Of a stretch of DNA of 64,000 bases, positions 47,758 to 57,564 are shown piece by piece; the first letter of the stretch is position 1; every line of letters begins with the position of its first letter. This stretch comes from Tragulus kanchil (lineage: Eukaryota > Chordata > Mammalia > Artiodactyla > Tragulidae). Position numbers and translations under genes: made by a program. The stretch spans positions 93,717,001 through 93,781,000 of the forward strand of contig JAIOJX010000005.1 in NCBI GenBank assembly GCA_022376925.1, written 5' to 3'. Below the pieces are notes generated by a model. The model was not told the DNA's origin. It made no database searches and saw only the letters and a program-made list of their open reading frames with translations.

Positions 47758-48394
47758 AACAATGAATTTCATGTTTTTAAGTTATATCATATATACAGCT
47801 ATCAAAAAAGAAATCAAATACAAAGAAATAAATCTAACAAACTGTGTGGTGGAGTGCTATACAGAAACACAACACCTAAATAACTATAGTGATATATCGA
47901 GTTCTTAGATTGGAGAATTTAATATAGTAAAGATGCTAATCATCCTCACATTGATCGACAGATTCAGCACAATCAATCACAGCCAAGATCCACCAGGGTT
48001 TTAAGAGGGATTTGACATTTCTTAAAATGTTTAGAACAGAAATTAAATGAACTCAAAATAGCGAAGACATGCTTTAAGACAAACAAGGTGACGGAATTTG
48101 TTCTATCAGATATCAATAAAAATTATTTTAAGCTAACAGAGTAGTTGGTGTAAGAATAGACAAACAGATTAGCGGAACAGAATAAAGCAGCAAGAAGAAA
48201 CAGACGCACACATCCACCGGCACTTAACTTTAGTTGTCATTGTAGGCAAAAGAACAAAGGATGGAGTTTTCAATAAATGGTGCTCTGACAACAAGATATC
48301 CATGTGGGGAAAAAAATAAAGCTTGACTCCTACCTCATATCACATATAAAATCCTTCAGGTGAACTGAAGATAATATAGGAGAATTATTGAGAA
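47758..48394. other. Decayed L1-like DNA
   Basis: A-rich plus-strand sequence with ORF2-end features ('caataaatggtgctctgaca', 'cctacctcatatcacatat'). No coding frame is seen. It is repeated at 48852-49486. Confidence 0.45.
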
Positions 48395-48470
48395 AAGGAA
48401 ATGTCAACTTACTCCATTATTCTTGCCTGAAAAATTTCATGGATGGAGAAGTCTGCCCACTGTGCCAAAA

Positions 48471-48851
48471 AGATTCCATATATATGTGTCAGTATATTGT
48501 ACTTGTCCTTCTCTTTCTGACTGACTTCACTTTTTATGATAGGTTCTAGATCCAGCCACCTCATTAGGGCTGATTCTTCTGCATTTCTTTTTATAGCTGT
48601 GTAGTATTCCATGGTATATAGGGGATATTCTTCATTGTGGTAGGTGCATGGGCTTCTCATTGTGGTGGCTTCTCTGGTTGTGGACCACAGGCTCTAGGCA
48701 CACGGGCTTCAGTAGTTGCAGCACCCAGCAGCTGTGACTCACAGGCTTAGTTAATCCGTGGCATGTGGCATCTTCCCAGACCACAGATTGAATTTGTGCC
48801 CCCCTGCACTGACAGGCCAATTCCTATCCACTGTACCACGAGGGAAGTCCT
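48471..48851 (-). mobile_element. L1/CHR nested pair, D13 copy
   Basis: The 5' part of the minus-strand L1 and the right part of the split CHR SINE are repeated here by D13, starting mid-L1. The frames at 48409-48660 and 48632-48820 are transposon sequence. Confidence 0.8.
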
Positions 48852-49486
48852 AACAATGAATTTCATGTTTTTAAGTTATATCATATATACAGCTATCAAA
48901 AAAGAAATCAAATACAAAGAAATAAATCTAACAAACTGTGTGGTGGAGTGCTATACAGAAACACAACACCTAAATAACTATAGTGATATATCGAGTTCTT
49001 AGATTGGAGAATTTAATATAGTAAAGATGCTAATCATCCTCACATTGATCGACAGATTCAGCACAATCAATCACAGCCAAGATCCACCAGGGTTTTAAGA
49101 GGGATTTGACATTTCTTAAAATGTTTAGAACAGAAATTAAATGAACTCAAAATAGCGAAGACATGCTTTAAGACAAACAAGGTGACGGAATTTGTTCTAT
49201 CAGATATCAATAAAAATTATTTTAAGCTAACAGAGTAGTTGGTGTAAGAATAGACAAACAGATTAGCGGAACAGAATAAAGCAGCAAGAAGAAACAGACG
49301 CACACATCCACCGGCACTTAACTTTAGTTGTCATTGTAGGCAAAAGAACAAAGGATGGAGTTTTCAATAAATGGTGCTCTGACAACAAGATATCCATGTG
49401 GGGAAAAAAATAAAGCTTGACTCCTACCTCATATCACATATAAAAATCCCCTTCAGGTGAACTGAAGATAATATAGGAGAATTATT

Positions 49487-49575
49487 GAGAAAAGGAAATG
49501 TCAACTTACTCCATTATTCTTGCCTGAAAAATTTCATGGATGGAGAAGTCTGGTGAGTTACAGTCCATGCTGTCT
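49487..49575 (+). mobile_element. 5'-truncated Bov-A fragment
   Basis: 'gaaaaggaaatgtcaactta', 'ccattattcttgcctgaaaa' and 'agttacagtccatg' are the second half of a Bov-tA/Bov-A SINE. It leads directly into the AT-rich tract, as if the tract grew from the SINE tail. Confidence 0.75.
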
Positions 49576-51100
49576 CAAATATATATATATATATATGTGT
49601 ATGTGTGTGTGTGTGTGTGCATAACATATATATAATATAATATATAATATATGCATGATAATATATATTATATAATTGTACATAATATATAAAATTTATA
49701 TTGTATATATTATACATAATATGTTATATATACAATTATATAATTCTATCGATAGTATACAGATATACTATATAGATGTACTATATATATACCATATGTA
49801 TACTATATATATGATATAATTATTGTAATTATATATAATACATTATGTCATATTTTAATAAATATTATATACTATATTACACTTATGAATATGAATTATG
49901 TTATATAATTATATATATCTTATGATATATATTATATATCTATGATTATTAATTATGTTCTATATTATATACATATATAAATTTATGTATTTATAAAATA
50001 TTATAATATATTCTCTATTATATATAATATATTTAATATATAAATATATAATATATATTATATAATACATAGTACATACAGAATACAATATATATTCTAC
50101 ATATTTATATATATAATATTATGTATATACATCATTATATTATATATGATTATTGATTATTATCATATTATATATGATTATTATATTATTATAATATGAA
50201 TATATTATATAAATATATATATAATACATAAATATATATATTTGTAAAATATATACATGTATATAATGTACATTAAATATTTAGAGATGAATATAAATAA
50301 CATATATAATATCTGACTATGAATATATAATTTATAAATATATATTTATATAATGTATAATGATATATTAAGGCATATTTATATAATATGTAATATATTA
50401 TACATAAATATATTTACATATTATATTATATTTACTAATATATATTATCTAATATATAAAATATATACTATTCAATATATTAATACATATTAGTATATTA
50501 TATATTTTTATTTAATATATTATACAGAATATATATTATATAATATATTTTATTGATTATATATGTAAATATATTTAAATATATTTATACATTATATAAA
50601 ATACATAGTATGCATAGTATATTATATGTGTTTTACAATATAGAATATATAAATATATTATTATATAATATATATTCTATATAGTATGTATTATATATAA
50701 ATATGCAATATAAATAATATAAATATTTATTTATATATTTATATTTTTGTCTATGTATTATATATTATTTACATATTATATATTTTTCAATACAAATGAC
50801 ATACTTATAAATATTATATAAATAGATAATTAATATATTAAAATATAAATATATTTTATATATTTATATAATATATAATATGATATGTAATATATATATA
50901 ATATTATATTGCAGTAAGATGTTATAACAATAGGCTATATTATATATATTACAGATATATTATTATATAGTCTATATATTGATATAATATATATTATATA
51001 TTACATATTGCATATTATATATTACATTTTTATTATATATAGTATATATACTATATAATACATATTGTACATATAGTAACTATAGTATATATTTATATCA
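49576..51100. repeat. AT-rich microsatellite-like tract, 1.5 kb
   Basis: About 1.5 kb almost wholly of A and T, made of imperfect TA, TATAA and ATATTAT runs. Near the left end (about 49594-49620) a short TG/GT run ('tgtgtatgtgtgtgtgtg') interrupts it. It has no fixed period. Such sequence forms many hairpins and is hard to sequence. No gene lies in it; the 67-codon frame at 49514-49717 is simple repeat. Confidence 0.95.
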
Positions 51101-51102
51101 GA

Positions 51103-51312
51103 CTTCTCTGACAGCTCAGTTTTGAGGAATCGGCCTGCAGTGCAGGAGACCCAGGTTCCAACCTTGAACTGGGAAGATCTCCATGGAGGAGGGCAGGGAA
51201 CCTACTCAGGTATTCTTGACAGGAGAATTCCATGGACAGAGGAGGCTGGCGGACTACAGTCCACAGGGTCACACAGAGTCAGACACGACTGAAGTGACTA
51301 AGCAGCAGCAGG
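51103..51312 (+). mobile_element. Bov-tA class SINE
   Basis: 'gacttctctgacagctcagt', 'gaggcctgcagtgcaggag'-type head, then 'aattccatggacagaggagg', 'cacagagtcagacacgactg' and an AGC tail. It bounds the AT tract on the right. The 70-codon frame at 51183-51395 is SINE. Confidence 0.86.
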
Positions 51313-51369
51313 AGCAGAATGATTTGGCAGGTAGGGAAAGGCTGGTTAAACATAATTCAAAAAACACTA

Positions 51370-52550
51370 GCCATAAAGAAAGATTGCTAAGCTGAACTAC
51401 ATTAAAGCTAAGAATATCTGTTCATCAAAAGACACCACTGAGAGAAAAAGTAACCCACATAACTAGGAGAAAATATTTACAATACCTATAAAAATTACTT
51501 TAATTCTCTCTATATAGTCTATTGATGAATAAGGAAAAGACAAGCATATCAAAAGAAAAAGTCTAGAAACTTGAACATAGAATTCATACAAAAGATACAC
51601 CAGTGGGTAATATACACACAAAAAATTGCTCAGTCTCATTAGTAGGATATCCTGGGTCGAGGATATGCAAATTCACACCTCTTTGAGAAACCATTACACA
51701 CTCACCAGAATGGCTAAAATTTAAAAGACATGTTGCAAGACTGTGGAGAACAGGGCAGATACTCACATTCTGCTGGCAAGAGCTTATACTGTACCAACAG
51801 TTTGGAAAACAGATGGCACCATTAATTGAAATTTAATATAAACATATCCTACAACCCAGAAATTTCACTGTTAGATATATACCCAATATAAATGTGTGGA
51901 CATGCATCTCAAGAGTCATGTACAGGGGCTTCTCTGGCTAAGTCTCCATGCTCCCAATGCAGGGGGCCCGGTTTGACCCCTGGTCAGGAAACTGGATTCC
52001 ACATACCATGATCAAAAGAAAAAGCTAAGACTGGGAACAGCCAAACAAATAAAGAGTCAGGATAAGAATGCTCACAGAGGCATTATTCATAATAATCAAA
52101 GACTGGAAATAAACCAAATATCCACCAACATTAGGATGGGCAGATCATGACATAATCATTCAATGAAATATTATACAACAGAGAAAATGAATCAATTACA
52201 ACCACAAGGAACAATGTGGATGAAGCTCACAAACATAATGCTGAGTGCAAAAAGTGAGACATATAATAATTCATCCTGTATGATTGTTTAGAACACATCA
52301 CTGATGAAATAATACATATCAAAACCTGAGGGATGCCACTGAAATGCACTGGGGGAATTTATGATCTCCAGTTTTGTCTTTTAGAAAAGAATACGTAAGA
52401 ACCCAAATGAAGAAGTCAATAAAAAATAATCTCGTATGACGGTCTGGAGGGGTGGGATGGGGAAGATATACATATGACTAATCTGAGAACATACATATCT
52501 GTAAACAAAACTCTGTAAAAGTTAAAAGTAAAATAAAAGTTAAAAAAAAA
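51370..52550 (+). mobile_element. Decayed L1 3' end
   Basis: Ordered L1 pieces: 'catcaaaagacaccactgag', 'gatatgcaaattcacacctc', 'aacccagaaatttcactgtt', 'aatgaaatattatacaacag'. The last part, 52435-52550, matches the reverse of 47066-47220 ('aacatacatatctgtaaaca', then a poly(A) run) and may be a separate younger L1 tail. A CHR SINE lies at 51926-52055. Confidence 0.6.
51926..52055 (+). mobile_element. CHR SINE, short type
   Basis: 'ggggcttctctggctaagtc', 'cccaatgcagggggcccggt' and 'caggaaactggattccacat'. The head has lost the 'ggtccagtgg' piece that holds the A box. Confidence 0.78.
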
Positions 52551-52559
52551 AATCTCTAG

Positions 52560-52834
52560 GGCTTCCCTAGTGGTCCAGTTGGTAAAGAGTCCACCTTGCT
52601 GTGCAAGGGGCACCAATTCGATCCCTGGCACGGGAGAATCCCACATGCTGCAGAGCAGCTGGAATGGTGTGTCCAATTGCGAGTCAGCACTCTGGAGTGC
52701 ATGTGCCCAGAGCCAGTGCTCTGCAGCAAAAGAGGCCACTGCGGTGGGACGCCCACACAGGCCAAAGAATAAAGATGAATGAAAATAAATAAACAAAAAA
52801 CAATAAAAGAGGCCAAAATTTTAAAAATAATAAT
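52560..52834 (+). mobile_element. Family Y SINE, more diverged
   Basis: 'gcttccctagtggtccagtt' head, 'gtgtccaattgcgagtcagc' body, 'cacacaggccaaagaataaa' and a short tail; the 'gaccaatagaag' block and C-rich tract are missing. 'aatctctag' flanks it at 52551-52559 and 52835-52843. Confidence 0.83.
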
Positions 52835-52938
52835 AATCTCTAGATAAGAAGGAAATAATCAAGATCAGAGCAAATATTAATGAAATAAAAAATAAAGAGA
52901 AAATAGAAAGGATCAGTCAAATCCCAGAGGTAGTTCTT

Positions 52939-53380
52939 GGACTTCCCTGGTGGTCCAGTGGTTGACAGTCCACCTGTCAATGCAAGAGACACAAGTTTGA
53001 CCCTTGATCTGGGAAGATTCTACATACCACAGGGCAACCAAGCCTGTGTGCCTAGAGCCTGTGCTTGGCAACAAGAGAAGCCACCACAATGAAAAGCCCT
53101 CACACCACAAGGGGGCTTTCCCAGTGGCTGGGTGATAAAGAATTTGCCTGCAATGCAGGAGCTGCAGGAGACTTGAGTTACTCACCCAGTATTCTTTCTG
53201 GAGAATCCCATGGACAGAGGAGCCTGGCAGGCTATAGTCCACAGGGTCACAAAGAGTCGGACACAACTGAAGCGACTGAGCATGCACACACCACAAGGAC
53301 AATTAGCCCCTTTCACTGCAACTAGAGAAAGTCACCATGCAGTAACAAGACTCCATGCAGCCAAAAATAGAATTTAAAAA
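52939..53380 (+). mobile_element. CHR SINE, long type, split by Bov-tA
   Basis: The head and body run 52939-53108, the tail 53290-53380 ('actgcaactagagaaagtca', 'ccatgcagccaaaaatag'). The whole is flanked by 'ggtagttctt' at 52929-52938 and 53381-53390. A Bov-tA inserted at 53112. Confidence 0.87.
53112..53289 (+). mobile_element. Bov-tA SINE nested in CHR SINE
   Basis: 'gggctttcccagtggctggg', 'ctggagaatcccatggacag' and 'cacaaagagtcggacacaac'. The host SINE's 'accacaag' is present on both sides, at 53104-53111 and 53290-53297, as a target-site duplication. An internal part of the Bov-tA is shortened. Confidence 0.85.
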
Positions 53381-53615
53381 GGTAGTTCTTTGAAAATACT
53401 AATAAAAATAAGCCTCTAGAACAAATGATGAAGAGAATGGAAAGAGAAAAGGTATTAGTATAGAATGACAGAAGAGGATATAATTTTTAAATACAACAAA
53501 AAAATTTAAGAGGAGTATAGATCAAATGCCAGTGCATTTGAAAACATTGACAAATGGACAATAACTTGAAGAAACAAAACTTTGTGCAGAGTCTCAGAAA
53601 GAAAGAGAAAAAAAA

Positions 53616-53942
53616 GGGCTTCCCCTGGTGGTCCAGTGGGTAAGGACACCGCCTTGCAGTGCAAGGGGCGCCGGTTCGAGCCCTGGCCTGGGAAGATCCC
53701 ATGTGCCACGAAGCGGCTGGACTGATGTGTCCAATTACCGAGCCAGAGCTCTGGAGTTCATGTGCCCAGAGCCGGTGCTCTGCGACAACAGAGGCCACCG
53801 CGATGGGAGGCCCGCAGGAGCCAAAGAACAAAGATGGATGAAAATAGATAAATGAAAGACCAATAGAAGTGGCTCGCTGGCTCCCCTCCCTCCCCAACCC
53901 CTGCCCAAAATAAATAAATAAATAAATCTTTAAAAAAAAAAA
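53616..53942 (+). mobile_element. Family Y SINE, best-preserved copy
   Basis: Complete layout: tRNA-Glu-like head with A and B boxes, body with 'gatgtgtccaattaccgagc', 'gaccaatagaagtggctc', C-rich tract, four AATAAA-type units, 'tcttt' at 53927-53931 and an A-run merging into a GA-rich flank. The antisense 193-codon frame (53487-54068) crosses it and is not a gene. Confidence 0.92.
53629..53683 (+). promoter_or_regulatory. Internal pol III promoter of family Y SINE
   Basis: 'tggtccagtgg' at 53629-53639 fits the A-box consensus TRGYNNANNNG, and 'ggttcgagccc' at 53673-53683 fits the B-box consensus GGTTCGANNCC. Their start-to-start distance is 44 bases, within the tRNA-like range. Both are intact in this copy and in its D14 duplicate. 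Confidence 0.8.
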
Positions 53943-54068
53943 GAGAGAGAGAGAAAAAAAAGAAAAATAAAACAAGAAGAAAAAAAAAGAAAGAGAGCAG
54001 GGTGGGAGTGGGGACTTAGGGCTGGACCGGTGTCCTGGTGGACCTGATGTGAAATTGTCGAACAACAA

Positions 54069-54456
54069 AACTTTTAAATGGTTTGCTAGGATTATTTCTG
54101 TATTGAAAGTTTCTAAATATGCTTTAAAAAAAAATACTAAGAATAAAGGTTCAAGCTGCCAAAAAAAAAATGAGAAAGCCTGAATAGACTTTGAACATTA
54201 ACAAATTTTAATCTACCCACAGGGCAAGCTACAACAAAATCAAGTCCAGAGATGCACACAGCTGTGTTCATCAGATGCTTTCAGACATAATCTCACCTCA
54301 GAAATGCTCTGCCAGTTTGTGGCCAACAGAACCTGCAGATCCGCTCACACTAGGAGACTGAGCTAGTGGACTCCCCTGGGCAGGTCCACCTGGCCGGCCC
54401 TCCTCCTCCAGACCCTTTTCTCATTGTTACATCTCACATGCATAAAAAAGCCCTTG
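54069..54456. other. Unassigned DNA
   Basis: No recognised repeat or gene. It recurs, and part of it appears three times, through D14 and D15. Confidence 0.35.
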
Positions 54457-54758
54457 CACTGCAACTAGAGAAAGTCACCATGCAGTAACAAGACTCCATG
54501 CAGCCAAAAATAGAATTTAAAAAGGTAGTTCTTTGAAAATACTAATAAAAATAAGCCTCTAGAACAAATGATGAAGAGAATGGAAAGAGAAAAGGTATTA
54601 GTATAGAATGACAGAAGAGGATATAATTTTTAAATACAACAAAAAAATTTAAGAGGAGTATAGATCAAATGCCAGTGCATTTGAAAACATTGACAAATGG
54701 ACAATAACTTGAAGAAACAAAACTTTGTGCAGAGTCTCAGAAAGAAAGAGAAAAAAAA

Positions 54759-55085
54759 GGGCTTCCCCTGGTGGTCCAGTGGGTAAGGACACCGCCTTGC
54801 AGTGCAAGGGGCGCCGGTTCGAGCCCTGGCCTGGGAAGATCCCATGTGCCACGAAGCGGCTGGACTGATGTGTCCAATTACCGAGCCAGAGCTCTGGAGT
54901 TCATGTGCCCAGAGCCGGTGCTCTGCGACAACAGAGGCCACCGCGATGGGAGGCCCGCAGGAGCCAAAGAACAAAGATGGATGAAAATAGATAAATGAAA
55001 GACCAATAGAAGTGGCTCGCTGGCTCCCCTCCCTCCCCAACCCCTGCCCAAAATAAATAAATAAATAAATCTTTAAAAAAAAAAA
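54759..55085 (+). mobile_element. Family Y SINE, D14 copy
   Basis: Duplicate of the SINE at 53616-53942, with no difference that I noticed. Not an independent insertion. Confidence 0.92.
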
Positions 55086-55364
55086 GAGAGAGAGAGAAAA
55101 AAAAGAAAAATAAAACAAGAAGAAAAAAAAAGAAAGAGAGCAGGGTGGGAGTGGGGACTTAGGGCTGGACCGGTGTCCTGGTGGACCTGATGTGAAATTG
55201 TCGAACAACAAAACTTTTAAATGGTTTGCTAGGATTATTTCTGTATTGAAAGTTTCTAAATATGCTTTAAAAAAAAATACTAAGAATAAAGGTTCAAGCT
55301 GCCAAAAAAAAAATGAGAAAGCCTGAATAGACTTTGAACATTAACAAATTTTAATCTACCCACA

Positions 55365-57564
55365 GGGCAAGCTACAACAAAATCAAGTCCAGAGATGCAC
55401 ACAGCTGTGTTCATCAGATGCTTTCAGACATAATCTCACCTCAGAAATGCTCTGCCAGTTTGTGGCCAACAGAACCTGCAGATCCGCTCACACTAGGAGA
55501 CTGAGCTAGTGGACTCCCCTGGGCAGGTCCACCTGGCCGGCCCTCCTCCTCCAGACCCTTTTCTCTCATTGTTACATCTCACATGCACACCACCAAGGAA
55601 GCTAATGAGGCAGCTGTTCACCCACTAGAGGAACCAATGTGCACACCACTATCTCCACTGGTTCACACTGGTCTCCCTGTGAAGCTGGGAACTGACAAAC
55701 CAGAAGGATCCCCTTCTGTCCGTTGTCCTTTCCCTGGCCCTAATGGCCACCTCACTCAGCACGCTCTTTCCTCTGCAGTCCATGCCCCCCTGACCTCCTC
55801 CACAGGTCCCCTAGCTCTCCCCTAGCCCTGCCTGCCACCAGCTACCCTCAGCCTACACACTCCCAGGGCCTTGGGACCTTCAGAGACCAACTCGCTGGGC
55901 ACCCTACAATCAGGGTAACCCCAGCCTGAGTCCACTGCACTTCTGTCTCATGCAGCCCAGGACACCTCCCATTCCACGGGTCAAACACAGAGCCAGCCAG
56001 TTCACTGAGGAATGGATCCCACCTACCCACGCCAGGACACCAAGCCCAAGCCTTGACCCTGAGCAGGCCCTATCCTCACAGTAACACCCGATGGGTCCCC
56101 CAGTCCTTGATCTACTACTCCACGGCTCCCCTTTCCCGACTGCAGCTGACTTGAGGGCCCTGATGCCCAGTCTTGATTCCCAGAAGCTTCCTGGCTGACC
56201 TCTGTCCCCTGGCCCTTCATCCTTGAGTGCAGCCCCAGGATCTTTCAGGAGCACAGTCTGACCCAGTGGGCCCCCTGAGTAAATCTATCTCTGGCTCCAC
56301 ACCAGACAATATCCAGTTTAAGGTCCTGGGCGCCTGTCACTCTTGAGTCTGGCCTGCTCCTAGGAAGAGGACCAGCCATCTCAGCTGGACCCAGACGGAG
56401 CACTTTTCCGCCCATAGGACGTTCTGGCCTGGTAAGAGAGACAAGCCATGTCCCGGGCAAGCTACAACAAAATCAAGTCCAGAGATGCACACAGCTGTGT
56501 TCATCAGATGCTTTCAGACATAATCTCACCTCAGAAATGCTCTGCCAGTTTGTGGCCAACAGAACCTGCAGATCCGCTCACACTAGGAGACTGAGCTAGT
56601 GGACTCCCCTGGGCAGGTCCACCTGGCCGGCCCTCCTCCTCCAGACCCTTTTCTCTCATTGTTACATCTCACATGCACACCACCAAGGAAGCTAATGAGG
56701 CAGCTGTTCACCCACTAGAGGAACCAATGTGCACACCACTATCTCCACTGGTTCACACTGGTCTCCCTGTGAAGCTGGGAACTGACAAACCAGAAGGATC
56801 CCCTTCTGTCCGTTGTCCTTTCCCTGGCCCTAATGGCCACCTCACTCAGCACGCTCTTTCCTCTGCAGTCCATGCCCCCCTGACCTCCTCCACAGGTCCC
56901 CTAGCTCTCCCCTAGCCCTGCCTGCCACCAGCTACCCTCAGCCTACACACTCCCAGGGCCTTGGGACCTTCAGAGACCAACTCGCTGGGCACCCTACAAT
57001 CAGGGTAACCCCAGCCTGAGTCCACTGCACTTCTGTCTCATGCAGCCCAGGACACCTCCCATTCCACGGGTCAAACACAGAGCCAGCCAGTTCACTGAGG
57101 AATGGATCCCACCTACCCACGCCAGGACACCAAGCCCAAGCCTTGACCCTGAGCAGGCCCTATCCTCACAGTAACACCCGATGGGTCCCCCAGTCCTTGA
57201 TCTACTACTCCACGGCTCCCCTTTCCCGACTGCAGCTGACTTGAGGGCCCTGATGCCCAGTCTTGATTCCCAGAAGCTTCCTGGCTGACCTCTGTCCCCT
57301 GGCCCTTCATCCTTGAGTGCAGCCCCAGGATCTTTCAGGAGCACAGTCTGACCCAGTGGGCCCCCTGAGTAAATCTATCTCTGGCTCCACACCAGACAAT
57401 ATCCAGTTTAAGGTCCTGGGCGCGTCTGTCACTCTTCGAGTCTGGCCTGCTCCTAGGAAGAGGACCAGCCATCTCAGCTGGACCCAGACGGAGCACTTTT
57501 CCGGCCCATAGGACTTTTGTTGCTAAAACCAGGAAGACCTGGTAAGAGAGACAAGCCATGTCCC
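55365..57564. repeat. Direct duplication D15, unit 1090 bases
   Basis: Positions 55365-56454 recur at 56455-57564, offset 1090 for most of the length. The last 130 bases of copy 1 have lost about 20 bases relative to copy 2 (compare 56330-56454 with 57420-57564). D15 starts inside copy 2 of D14, so the segment from about 54222 exists three times. Confidence 0.92.

Larger units (their letters stand above)
47377..49552. repeat. Direct duplication D13 with 15-base filler
   Basis: Positions 47377-48455 recur at 48471-49552, offset 1094-1097. Copy 1 has lost a few bases near 48346, within about 110 bases of the junction. The filler 48456-48470 resembles a shortened 47348-47376. Confidence 0.92.
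53314..55587. repeat. Direct duplication D14 with short filler
   Basis: Positions 53314-54441 recur at 54457-55587, offset 1143. The filler 54442-54456 resembles a damaged version of 53300-53313. A 2-base indel in a TC run about 20 bases before the end of copy 1 is the clearest difference. The unit holds one whole family Y SINE. Confidence 0.92.

Noticed and set aside
49576..51100. A CRISPR array or satellite with regular units
   Set aside because: No fixed repeat and spacer period; it is irregular AT microsatellite sequence.
53616..53700. A tRNA-Glu gene
   Set aside because: The A and B boxes belong to a SINE head; the rest does not fold into a clear cloverleaf and is followed by SINE body.
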